From Eucommia ulmoides (taxonomy: Eukaryota > Streptophyta > Magnoliopsida > Garryales > Eucommiaceae): a stretch of 64,000 nucleotides of DNA. The notes beneath the pieces were generated by a model. It was not told the DNA's origin, made no database searches, and saw only the letters and a list, made by a program, of their open reading frames with translations. The position numbers and the translations under genes were made by a program. The stretch spans positions 47,300,647 through 47,364,646 of the forward strand of contig CM028328.1 in the NCBI GenBank assembly GCA_016647705.1. The letters are read 5' to 3'. Positions 36,736-51,600 of this stretch are shown piece by piece (position 1 is the first letter of the stretch; each line of letters starts with the position of its first letter).

Positions 36736-37169
36736 CCCATGGTGGCTTTTCCATTTTCATTATAGCCCTCCGTGGTGGCTTATCATTTTTGTATTATGCC
36801 CCTCCGCAGTGGCTTTTCATTCTGCATTACGCCCCTCCGTGGTGGCTTTTTCCATTTGTATTTTGCCCCTACGTGGTGGATTTTTATTTTTTGCATTTTA
36901 TCCCTCCGTGGTGGCTTTTCATTTTTTATATTTTATCCCTCAGTGGTGGCTTTTCATTTTTTACATTATGCTCCTCCGTGGTGGCTTTTCATTTTTGCAT
37001 TTTTGCCTCTCCCTAATGACCTTTTCATTTTGTATTTTGCCTCTTCATGATGGCTTTTCCATTTTTGCATTCGACTTCTCTGTGACGGCTTTTCATTTTG
37101 CATTTGTGCCTTTCTGTGATGGCTCTTTTCTATATTTTGCATTGCCTCTCCGTGAGAGCCACCTCATTT
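36736..37169 (+). repeat. Tandem repeat, about 13 units of 32-36 bp, in the 3' untranslated part of the Tat-type element
   Basis: The unit reads roughly GCCCCTCCGTGGTGGCTTTT followed by CATTTTTGCATT. Units near the centre are most alike and those towards 37169 diverge. Long frames over it (such as 36671-37222) result from the repeat. Tandem arrays in the 3' untranslated region are known in Tat/Ogre elements and can seed satellites. Confidence 0.9.
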
Positions 37170-37445
37170 TGCATTCTTTCATCGCCCCGCTTGGGGCATA
37201 TGTTGAACTACATGTGACTTAATTCTTGACACTGTCGAGATACGTAGACAACCCTTGTAGGGTTCGATCGCAATTCATCCATATTCGGTTCCCATTTTTT
37301 TCCATCACGCCCTGAAAATGATCGCTTTTGTCTAATTTTGTCTTTTGTTATAAAAATTCAAAAAAAAAATCCTCAAAAATTCAGAAAATGGGGCGATCAA
37401 AATGACGTGGTCTTTTGTCTTTGTCAAGCAAGTAGAACTTGCAAG

Positions 37446-37460
37446 ACAAAGAGGGGTAGT
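37446..37460 (+). other. Polypurine tract of the Tat-type element
   Basis: ACAAAGAGGGGTAGT ends directly at the TG of the 3' LTR, the expected place for the plus-strand primer. Confidence 0.75.
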
Positions 37461-40133
<2,673 letters not shown>

Positions 40134-41960
40134 CCCCTTAAAATATGAGAGGGTTGATATGTTATTTGTGCTATACACAGTAGCAACTTGGAAAGGGGGG
40201 GAGGGCGATTGTGCAGTGGAATTTCTTTTGATGATTATGGATTTTGTTGGGGTTGTTTTTGAAATGTCATTATGAGGGTGTTGGTGTGAAATTAGATATA
40301 CAAGACAAACTTGTTGAAAAATGTAGCTATTATATATTGTCTAGAATCATTATGAATATTCACGTCTTTCAAGGGAAGATTCAACAACTAATTAGACAGA
40401 GATGTGATATGGGGTTGGATGTACCATACATGAACATTCATATATATATATATATATATATTCATTTTGAAGGGACCAAATGAACATTTTTTGCCATTAG
40501 GTTCATTTTGAACCACGCCGCAGTTCAAATGCCTTGGGCAATGGAACGTCATCCCCCTAGTGTGGTCAAGTTCAGTGGCAGGCATCTATGTGGCATTATA
40601 TGTATTAGGTGGGTAATAATAATTTTTATTCCATAACTCTTCAAATCCGCTTCCTTCGACCACTATATAATTGAGTTTTAGGGTATGGAACGAAATATGA
40701 ATTGAGAGAATTATGTTCGATATTTTGGGAAGGTTCGACTGTAAAATGAGAAATCGTCGATTTCTTGGGTTCCTTCCTTTTTTGATCTTATCGGTGAGTT
40801 TTGTTGTTGCTTTTATCTTTTTCTTTTTCTTTTTTATTTTTTTTTTATTTTTTATTTTTTGTTTGTGTGTGTGTTTTTCTATTTCTCTCCATCGCCTCTT
40901 GTGTTTTCCTTCATCATTTGTTGAAAATGGTTGTCGTTTATTGAAGTTGAAATCAAGTTAGTGATACGTGAATGTTATTGTTATTTGAAACTATCATTTA
41001 TATATGCTAATGTCACATGTTGGAGTAAATCATATTCATGTGTTTTGGCTACCATTATGCTTGTTGTCTGTGTTTGAACAATGAGGTAGTGTAGCATGAG
41101 TGTTTGATATGAAACCTGCAATTGTCATATGAATCTTTATAGTAGCACCATATGAGAGTTTTCAAGATTTACGTGAAGTACAGAGATAGGGAGGAAGATT
41201 GTCAATAATTGAAAGTTTTAAAGCAAGAATAATGATGTGGAGTATTTTTGTAACATTTGGGGTTTTTTTTTCCCTTAGGATTAGAAATACTTAAGAGTTT
41301 AGAAACACTTTTTAGAGCAACTAATACTAACTTATTGGGGTTTGCTTTAAATGATTTGTACACTGTTGTTGTATGCACTTATTTTCTTATTGATGTTTAT
41401 GTACTTTGTGGTCTGCACCAGAATAGATGCTAACAAATACAATGCGTTTGATGAGAGCGTCTGAGATGGGATGAAGAAGCCAAGAATTTGGCTAACACTA
41501 CATGTGTTATGCAATAGCGAATAGGGGTTGCCAGATGGAGGTACTCAACAACGGTGGAAGAGAACAGGGAGTTGAAGCTGGAGAACAAGCACATTCATGC
41601 TAGTATTGCGACCCTAGAAGCAGAGGTAGAGATGTTTAGGGATTTACTTTGTCTTGGTTTTGTTGTACTGGCGACGAATGAGTCGTCGGTTGGAATGGAT
41701 TGAATTTTTTACCTTTTCAAAAGTATATAAATATAGGAATTGGATTTTTTTGGTTTATGCTAAATATATATTATGCTTCTTCGTTAATGTTGAGTTGCCT
41801 ATTTTTATTTATATTTGTCGTTAGTGAATGTTTGATGAGTTTATGAATTTGTTTAGCTAGTTCAAATGAGGGTAAAACAAGTCTAAATTCAAGATATGAA
41901 TGTTCAGTTTGTCTGAGTTTGTGAACATTTATCTACTTAATATCAATTAAAATAAAAAAG
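40134..41960. other. Mostly gene-free; possible degraded exon near 41470-41700
   Basis: A plus-strand frame around 41530-41700 reads TTVEENRELKLENKHIHASI and on to ATLEAEVEMFRDLL, a coiled-coil-like pattern, with stops upstream and a TGA after VGMD near 41700. No family was recognised. A (TA)n run lies at 40440-40460. The rest is AT-rich with no supported frame. Confidence 0.35.
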
Positions 41961-43486
41961 TTACAATAATTTTATTAGTACTCCCCAAAACTCATACGTA
42001 AAATGATAGTCAAATGTGAGGGGATCGTTTCATCGAGCACAATTCAGGGGATTAGCCTAACATGTGAAATGCGTGTGGTGCATAATATTAAAAGTATTTT
42101 TTCCTTTATCAAAATCATATATAAAAAAATAAAAATAAAGGTACAATAATTTTATTAGTACTTCCCAAAACTCATACGTAAAATGATCATCAAACTTTAG
42201 GGGATCATTTCATAGAGCAAAATTTAGGAATCCAGTTACACCTAACATGTGAAATGGGTGTCGTGCATAGTATTAAAACCCTTTTTTCCCTTAGCTAAAA
42301 TCATATAAATTAAAATAAAAAAGGTACAATAATTTATTATTACTTCCCTAAACCCTTTTTTTTCCCTTTACTAAAATCATATCAATTAAAATAAACAAGG
42401 TACAATGATTTATTAGTACTTCCCAAAACTCATACCTAAAATGAATGTCTAATGTTAGGGGATTGTTTCATAAAGCTAAATTTAGGGGGACTACCTACAC
42501 CAAGATGTGAAATGGGTGCGGTGCATAGTATTAGAACCTTTTTTCTTCCCTTTACTAAAATCATATCGATTAAAGTAAAAAAGGTACAATAATTTTATTA
42601 ATACTTCCCAAAATGCATATGTAAAATGATAGCCAAACGTTTTCCGGATCGTTTCATAAAGCACAATTTAGGGGATCAGCTACACCCGACATGCGAAATG
42701 GGTGCAATGCATAGTATTTAAAAAAAAAAAATCCTTTACTAAAATCGTATCAATTAAAATAAAAATAAAAAGGTACAATACTTTTATTATCACTTCCCAA
42801 AACTCATACGCAAAATGATTGTCATACTTTAGGGGATCGTTTCATAAAGCATAATTTAGGGACCAGTTACACCTAACATGTGAAATGGGTGTAGTGCAGA
42901 GTATTAAAATCCTTTTTTTCCCTTTACTAAAATCATTTCAATTAAAATAAAATAAAATAAGTACAATAATTTTATTAGTACTTCCCAAAACTCATACGTA
43001 AAATAATAGTCAAACATTAGGGGATCGTTTCATAGAGAACAATATAGAAGATCAGCCTAACATGTGAAATGGTTGTGGTGCATACTATTAAAAGCTTTTT
43101 TTCCCTTTTTTTTTCCTTTACTAATAACTTTATTAGTACTTCCCAAAACTCATACGTAAAATAATGGTCAAACATTAGGGGATCATTTCATAGAGCACAA
43201 TATAGGGGACCATCCTAACATGTGAATTGGTTGTGGTGCATACTATTAAATCCTTTTTTTCCCTTTACTAAAGTCATATCAATTAAAATAAAATAAAATA
43301 AAAGTACAATAATTTTATTATTACTTCCCAAAACTCATACGTAAAATGTACAATAATTTTATTATTACTTCCCAAAACTCATATGTAAAATAACGGTCAA
43401 ATTTTAGCAGATCGTTTCATAGAGTACAATTTAGAGAACCAGCTACACCTAACATGTGAAATGGGCGCAATGCATAGTATTAAAAC

Positions 43487-43529
<43 letters not shown>

Positions 43530-44170
43530 CTCTTTTACTAAAATCGTATCAATTTAAATAAAAAAGTTACAATAATTTTATTAGTACTTTCCAAAACTCA
43601 TCTGTAAAATGATAGTCAAACTCTAGGGGATCGTTTCATAGAGCACAATTTACGGGACTAGCTACACCTAACATGTGAAATGAATGCAATGCATAGTATT
43701 AAAACTCTTTTTTTCCCTTTTTTAAAATTAATCCATTAAAATAAAAAAGGTACAATAATTTTGTTAGTACTTCCAAACACTCATGCATAAAATCACAGGT
43801 AAACTTTAGGGGATCGTTTCATCGAGCACAATTTATAGGACCAACTACACCTAACATGTGAAATGGGAATAGTGCATGGTAATAAAACCCTTTTTTTTTT
43901 CACTTTAATGAAATCTTATCAATTAAAATAAAAAATATGCAATAATTTTATTTTATTAGTACTTCCCAAAACTCATACGTAAAGTGATATTCAAACTTCA
44001 GGGGATCGTTTCTTTGAGGACAATTTAGGAGACTAACTATACCTAATATGTGAAATGGGTGTGGTGCATAGAATTGAAAACTTTTTTTCCCTTTACTAAA
44101 ATCCTATCAATTAAAATAAAAAAGGTGCAATAATTTAATTTTATTAGTACTTCCCAAAACTCATACCCGC
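41961..44170 (+). repeat. Satellite-like tandem array, about 12-14 units of 165-190 bp
   Basis: Each unit has, in order, TACAATAATTTTATTAGTAC and TTCCCAAAACTCATACGTAA, a GGGGATCGTTTCATAGAGCA block, a CCTAACATGTGAAATGGG block with GTGCATAGTATTAAAA, a T-rich run and CTAAAATCATATCAATTAAA. Starts are near 41961, 42141, 42322 (short unit), 42400, 42582, 42772, 42961, 43127, 43305, 43347 (short), 43568, 43750, 43938 and 44127. Units differ by many changes, so the array is old. Confidence 0.9.
43488..43529. repeat. Run of about 42 T within the tandem array
   Basis: Expansion of the T-rich run found in every unit of the array, in one unit only. Confidence 0.95.
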
Positions 44171-44948
44171 CAAAGAATATGCAAAATAACGACAAATACT
44201 AAAAAAATTGTAGAATAAATAAACCACACACCCTACTATTTCAAATCAATCAAATGCCATAAAAAAATGCTTCATATGATCAAGCAACAACAAAAATTTA
44301 CAGAACTCCACAAAGTCGGTGGCAAACAAACAAAAACTACTCTAAGGAAATCGAATGACAACAAAAAAAATTACAAAATCACCAATAAATAATTAAAAAA
44401 AATCACAATAAAACTCCACAAAATCGATAGCAAACAATCAAAAAAGTGCTTCAAAAGAAATCAAAGAAAAAAAGACAACTTGATTACAAAAATGAAACGA
44501 AAGATAGCAACCAAAAATTTGCTTCAAATTGGAAAAAAAAAAAAAAAAAAAAAAAAATCTCCAAATCTTCAAACGAAAAATTTTATTTATTTATTTTATT
44601 CACAAAACATTCAGGAAATTTAAATCCACGCTACATTTATGGTAAGGACGTGTACTTCAAAGATTTTAGAAGGAAATTCATTGTTTCGACAAAATTTGAT
44701 TAGTTTCACACTTGTTCACAAGTTTCATGCCATTAATGTTCGACAATGCGAGAAACTCATTGAGCAATTAAAGAAAAACCTGGTCATTTCTACATGTTAA
44801 TATCATGCGATCAACTTTTGATGATCTAAAAAGTTGGGGTTTATCACGTTGTTTAGGCCCTATTTTGTTACTGTCTTTGTTCTTTGGTTCTTTTTTAGTT
44901 CCCTAATTCTTCTTTTCGCTTTTAAAATTTTAGAATTAACATACATAA
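44171..44948. other. Gene-free, A-rich
   Basis: Low-complexity A-rich sequence with no supported frame. Confidence 0.5.
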
Positions 44949-45211
44949 CCCCATTTGGTAAGCACATTTTTGTTACCAAAAATTTATAAGTAATTTAGAA
45001 CTATTTTCTAAATTACTTAAGAATCTGAGAAACAAAAAAACAAATATTAATTTTTATTCACTTTCACAAAACTATTACCACCAACAATTTCACGACAATG
45101 GCCGCTATTATACATGTTTTTATTCCTAAAATACTTCAGAAATAGAAACAAATTTTTCATTCCACTTTATTAGAAGTAGAAACACAAAAACAGAAACGCT
45201 AACCAAACACC
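44949..45211. mobile_element. Small inverted-repeat element (MITE), copy 3
   Basis: Left end CCCCATTTGGTAAGCACATT; right end GCTAACCAAACACCACC, its approximate inverse. The body shares AAATTACTTAAGAATCTGAG and TATTCACTTTCACAAAA words with 56915-57170, and the right end is shared with 58020-58157. It lies just downstream of the splicing-factor gene, within or close to its 3' untranslated region. Confidence 0.6.
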
Positions 45212-45651
45212 ACCAAAATTGCAAGAACAGAAAACACTAGTTGCCTGTTCGGCAATAGCCAAAATAAATAAATAAATAAAATTGAACGAATGCATCAATC
45301 CATTGGCAGTCCTGCTTGTCATAACTAGGAACCAGTTGATTATTATGTCAACATAGAACCAATAGGCCAAACACTAGCCCTGTTTAGCTCCTGATTAATG
45401 TTGACCAAAATCACACAGCTAAAAAAGGTTAAAATCTGGAAATTCCAAACCGGTTTCTAGCAAAATCAAACAAAATCAGCAGAGAATCGAAGGTTAAGCA
45501 AATGTTTACATGCTAGTTCTTTGGGATGAATACAGATTTAAATAAGCCTAGAAAGTAGTCAAAAAGTTTTTTCAAGGCCTTAATTTCTCAATAGTTGCTA
45601 TAACTCCTCTTCACTGGGCTGGAGGAGCAGCTTCTGCCAATCTGATCATGG

Positions 45652-45694
45652 CTAATCTGACCCAGATCTTTCCTGCCGAGCAAGGGGCGAACCA
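45652..45694 (-). CDS. RS40/RS41: Splicing factor exon 6 (C-terminus)
   Basis: A pyrimidine-rich tract ends in TGATGCTGCAG, then codons in phase with exon 5 read [14 protein letters not shown] and TAG (45654-45652). The ending is RS-like and the following sequence looks like a 3' untranslated region. The alternative is that translation ends within the extension of exon 5 past 48233, where the frame stays open for about 33 more residues (stop at 48136). Confidence 0.65.
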
Positions 45695-48600
45695 CTGCAG
45701 CATCAAGACAGGAAACAAAAAAACAAATAAGCCACAGTTTGGCAGCAGTTCTTATAGATACTTTTTCTAAATATTAAAAAAATAATAATAATAATAATAA
45801 ATAAATAAATAAGAAAATGAGAAAAAAAAAAAAAAAGTTGACTTAATATTATAAATGAAAAAAAAAAAAAAAAAATGAAAATCTGTAATAACCATGAATG
45901 AGTAGCTAAGCATTCAGAATATGGGTCCTAAACATGTCATCAAATTATATTCTGAGATCCATTGCCAAATAGAAGGGATCATATTTGGATTTTACAATTT
46001 TTTAAATTATTTTGTTAAATATGTTTTTATTTTGATTATGTTTTATATATAATATAAACAGATTAACATATGATTTTTAATTATTATTTTTATTATGTAA
46101 TGTATATTACACTTATGTATAGAAAATAATAAACGTAGATATATAACATACAAATAATATAGTTCTATTTATATAATATGAGGGTTTTCACCACTTACCT
46201 CCATGTTATTTTAAAAAATACCAATCAACCCCTAAATATTTGGTCAAATGACCACTTCGTACCCTTTCCCCGTTCCAAGTAATAAATTTTGTTGACACGT
46301 TTCCCTGAGATTAATAGGCTTCTATAGATATAATTACCCTTATAATTCATGAATAATAAAACTACTATATGCACCCCATTTTTCCCTCTCCCACCCCCAC
46401 CCCCCCAATTCATTTTCTTCTTTCTTTGTTTCTCAGAGAACCCAAAAGGTGACACCACCAACAATCACCGTCGAACCAACAATCACTGCCACCAAGGCGA
46501 CCATCTCAACCATACAACCAACACCAATTCTCTTCCACCACTGCCATGTCCTATTTTCATTTTCATCTCAGGGACCCAACAAGAGTCACCACCACGATGC
46601 AAAAAACCAAGCAACGATCGTCAAAATCTACAGATCAGCCTCCATGAAAGTCACTTTTGCCAAAGATTTAAGTGTTTATTCTCCAGTTCTTTTCCCTGAA
46701 ACAAGAGAGTTCTGAATTCACTTACCGTTCCCCCTCTCTCACTCTCTCGTTCAGATTCGGTTCAATCTTTTGATGGGTTCAATTTGGGGGGGTTTGTTTT
46801 GGATTTCAATTTTTTCTTTTTTTTCAAGATGTGATGTTTTTGCCCTGGATTTAAATTTTGGGATCATTTTGACGTTTATCTGAATATTGATTCTTTGAGC
46901 TAGATTTTGCTCTATTTTCTTCGGATTTTAATTTCAATTTTTTCAGATCCTACATATATCCTCGGATCGAATCTGTTATCGATTTTTTTAATAGAATACC
47001 GAATTTTTGTCGCTTGAAATTCGAGCTGAATTTTGGAAGGGGTTCCGTTCATTCACAATTTTATTTTTTAAATCTGAGTTTGAATTGTTTTTTAAGTTTT
47101 CATTTATCATTTAACTTGGTTTGATTTCAATTGATGAAATATGGAATTTGTTTGGAGTTCGATTTTAGAAATATGGGGATCTATTTTTATGCACATTTTA
47201 CGTGTTGTTGGCCAGTTTAATTCCAGGCATACTGGTTCTTCACATTTATGCTTGGAGTTCGGTTTGGAGTTCAATTTGAGAAATATGCATGAATTCTTTT
47301 TATACAAGTTCCTCATATTTAGGCTTAATTCTTGGTGGGGTTGATAACATGGCGGCAGAAAATAACATGGCGGCAGAAAAGGCGTGGGGTGGCTATGGTG
47401 GATCATTGGCGGAGGAACATTGAATTGCCAAGAAGATGAAGTTTAAAAAAATTAAAGGGACAAAAATAAAAAGAAAAGAAAAATAAAAATTAATGAGGGT
47501 ATTACTATAACTTGTGAAATTAAATACTTTTATTTTTTAATTAGTCAAAGTTTGTCAAATAAAATAAGGGCATTTTTGACATTTTCCCCATAAAGACTCT
47601 AGCAAGGGAGGTCCTTGCTATTTGAACAATTACGAGGGAGTTCTATGGTCTTTTGTCAAATGACAAAGGGAGGTAAGTAGCAAAAAACTGACGAGGGAGT
47701 TTTGTGGTCTTCTGTCAAATGACAAGGGAGGTAAGTGAAAAAAAACATATTTAGGTATCACTCGAATCGGATCAACTGAACTCCATATCCGACACATTTA
47801 TTAATAGCATTATTGGATTTGGGTTGTAAATAAATCATCGGACCATAAACTATAACAGGTATCAGGATAAATAGATTAGGTTTAGATCAAAACCCGATCC
47901 ATTTATAGGCCTACCTCTAATGGCAAGAACCTTAGTGCAGTGAGATGTCCTTTTTATAATAGCTAAAGTCAACTAAAATGATGAAAAGGACGAAAAAATA
48001 AGCTCTAAAAGCAGGATAGAAAATTAAAAAACAAAGTAGTAAGACTTATATAATATGAAGTTATGAACCCAAGGGATATTTTTACCAAATGGTGCTTAAT
48101 ATTTTTCTTCCTTCCCTGCCCCCTCTCTTTTTCCCCTATTTGTGTGTATGCAGTGAATAAAAATTGAAAATATGCAATGCCAAATCAAATGCAATTAGTA
48201 TATCACCAAACAGCTCAAACGAATGAACCAACCTCTGATACTGCTCATGCGTGGGGCTTTCTCCTCCATTCCTTGGGCTATCCCTCAGTTCAGCCTTAGA
48301 ATCAATGCTGGTGCTGCGGTGGTAATCATCAGGGCTCAACCTCTCTCTTTGAGGACTTGGACTCAAACCACGACCATAAGCAGGACTAACCCTCTCTATT
48401 GGGTTAGGGCCACGGTCATTGTCATGACTAGGTCTCCCTCTTCGCGGGCTCGGACCAGGGCGAGGGCTAGGCCCACGGCCATCTTCAGAATTCCTCTCCT
48501 TACCATTTGGACTTGGGCTAGGCCCATGACCATAATTAGAATTCCTCTCCTTCCTTTTAGGACTTGGGCTAACCTCACCATATTCAGGACTCCTCTCCTT

Positions 48601-51600
48601 TCGCTTGGGACTTGGGCTAGGCCCACGACCATAATCAGGACTCCTCTCCCTTCGCTTGGGACTTGGGCTAGTCCCACCACCATAATCAGGGCTTGCACGC
48701 TCTCTTCGATATGGGCTAGCACTACGGCCATGACCACCATGACCATAATCAGGACTCCCTCTCTCTCTTCCATAAGGACTTGGAGACCTTCCCTTGCTAT
48801 AGCCTCGTCTCATGGGTGACCTATCACGAATTCTATCAGGACTATGTCCATTTCTCCTGTTGTCATCATCCTTTGCCGCATATTCCACTGAAATTTCTCG
48901 ACCCATCAGCTTGCTACACAGAGAACACAAATCATACAGTAGTTAAGACACAAAAAGGAAGGGGGATGGGGCCTTCAAAAATAAAATCTAAGGCACCGCA
49001 AGGTAACACTTCACTTTTTTGTACTTTATATTGTAAAAAAGGTTAATTGAACAAAAAAAGTTCTTTAACTTGAAAGCAAAAACAAAAGCAAAAGCAAAAA
49101 CAAATATGAAAAGCATGTTTGATGAAGTATAGAAATCCTAGTCCATCAAACTCTTAAAATATAAAAAATTAAAAATTAAAAAAAAAATTAAAAAATTAAA
49201 GCACAATACAAACACTACTCTTATTTTAAAGTATTTTTTGAAAAGCAGTCAAAAATACGTTAAGCAACTCCAAGCTAAAATACTATTTTGAATCATGAAT
49301 AGCGTTTTGCCTAATAGAAATTGAAGTCATACTCCAACCATGCTAGCCAAATGAATTAGCTATTAATATTTAATTCTAATTTTGGCTCTTGGGTTGAAAC
49401 TTAAATTTTTAAGTTTGTTTAGCCAAAATCGTAGTTACACCATTTGAATAGATATTGGGTTGAAGTTACCCACACAAACAATGCCTAATATCTAAGAAGG
49501 CAAACTCACCTCATGTTTGTAGCATCCAATGCTCTAGTGGCATCCTCCTGTAATTCGTATTGGACAAATGCAAAATTCCTTCTGATTCTTACGTTCAATA
49601 TTTTACCATATGGATCAAAATGTCTCTCCAAGTCCTTTATCCTTGTATTATATGGATCAAAATTAATAACAAACAGTGTCTTTGAAGGTCTCGTATTAGC
49701 TGAAGATCTTCTGGAACTTGCAGGAGGCCTTCTATTGGTGGTGCGTTCTTGCTGCAGGACAACATTTGAACATCTCAACGAAGATGCATAACAAGAAAAA
49801 AAAAAATCTTTGCCACTACTATTTAGATGCTGCTATACCCTTGTCCACTCAACACGAAGTCGACGTCCCTTTCGACCATATTCGGTGCGGTCAAGTGCAC
49901 GAATTGCATCCTCCGCATCTCTTTCATCGTCCATATAAACAAAAGCAAATCCTACAAAAAAAAGGATAAAGCACAAATATCCAAATTAAGAAACTAAGAA
50001 AGGATTATTTATGTATTTAGTAACAAGAAAAACTAAGTTGAGAATCCCCCCGTAAAGGGTTCTTTCCCAAGGGGTATCAAGAAATATGTGAACCATCTAC
50101 CATTTTAGAGGCCACTCTGAAATCTACAAACTATTGACGAGTAAGTCAGTAACAGACCTTGGGCGAAGAACTAAGTGATGTCAAGGAAGAAGAATCCAAA
50201 GGTGGATGTCTCATGGTATGGTAATGAAAATAGAGTGCCTTCTCCAATTTATTCAGCGGCCTCTGCTTCAAGGTGGCATAGTTTCTTAGCACGGACCATG
50301 TCGGAAAATGAAGTCTGGGCAATATTCATGTGGATTGGAAGGCAATAGTGTCGGAGGGAAATGTGTGATGGTGATGCCATAGTGGAAAGCATGGGCTCTT
50401 CCTGGAAACAAGAAGAGAAAGCTTGTGACAGCCAGAAAATGAAAATGCACATGAACCCATCCGTCGGCCCGGAATTGTATGGACATTGCATTTAAATCCT
50501 GCGCCAAAGAATTAGTTGAAAATGGGGGCTTCATATTTTAAAAAACATACTTCCTTTTTTTTTTAACATATCCTGACACCCCAGTACAACTCGACGATGA
50601 ATGATGGCTGTTGCTGAAGCATACAAGCAGCTGAATGATGTTGCAGTCAAGCTGTATCGGAAGTTGGCACTGTTTAACCAAAAAGTAATCGCCCATAGCA
50701 GACAACACCTCAGCATGAAATGAAGACATCATCTTTTTTGTACAAATTCATGCTATCACAATTTTCAGATATCTACAGATGCATCGGCCTCCAGCCCTCC
50801 ATAGTCTCTTAATTTATGGAACATATTCTTGCACTTCAGCAATATTACTCCATCAGATTTGACATCTTACATGGAACTATGTCCCAGCCACCACCATTTA
50901 CCAATATATGGGCATAATAATGCAGTAGCTTCATTAATTAATAACACTATTCATATTTTAAGTAAATGAAATGACAAAGTCATCATGCCCGTCAACGCTA
51001 CAACATTCTCAAATTACGCAACAAAAAACTCTTCATACTTGTTGTCTAATATGGTTAGAGGGAGGATGTTGCTAGGTTACAAAAAGTGGCTTGTGGACAA
51101 TTCTGTGAAGTCCTTAACTAAGAGCTACCAGGCTACTTAGTTTAATGGTTGGCTTTTTCTCTGGTCACCTTGTAGGATTTATATTTGTGTCTTGTTGCTA
51201 GGCATTGCCTAATTTTGTCATGCTTTCCCTTTTCTGGGTGCTAGTAAAATTGTTAATGCCAAAAAAACTAAAAATGAATTACCGTTTCAGCTCCCACCGA
51301 GTGAGGGTCTGAGAGGGGATTGATAGGAAACCAAACTAACCTTTGCCATTGCACAAAGTGGTTGCTCTCAAAGTTCGAGGTTCAAACACAAACCCTCACG
51401 GTTATTTGGTTGAACTTCTTACAGAAAAAAAAGCACAGTAACAATTTCATACATGTAATCATAACTCAATTCATGGTGGAATTTGCTTCAAATAGAATCC
51501 TAGTAGTGAGTAGCGACAGCAAGTAACAGAAGAACAAATAGCGGTCATCAAATTCCAAACAAGCAATAATCCACGGGGAAACTACAATTCTTAATTTGAA

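Noticed and set aside
36671-37222. Open frame of 183 residues with repeated WWLFIF/GGFSF strings
   Set aside because: It runs through the 34-bp tandem array; all three plus frames are open there, so it is an artefact of the repeat.
41961-44170. CRISPR-like regular repeats
   Set aside because: Units are tandem with no unique spacers, 165-190 bp long, in a plant genome; a satellite, not a CRISPR array.
45170-45370. Hydrophobic 66-residue minus-strand frame
   Set aside because: It lies in the probable 3' untranslated region and an adjoining MITE; low complexity, no family.
48223-48819. 198-residue plus-strand frame and a 125-residue minus frame over the splicing-factor exon 5
   Set aside because: Shadow frames kept open by the repeat in the real exon; the real frame joins in phase with RRM2.
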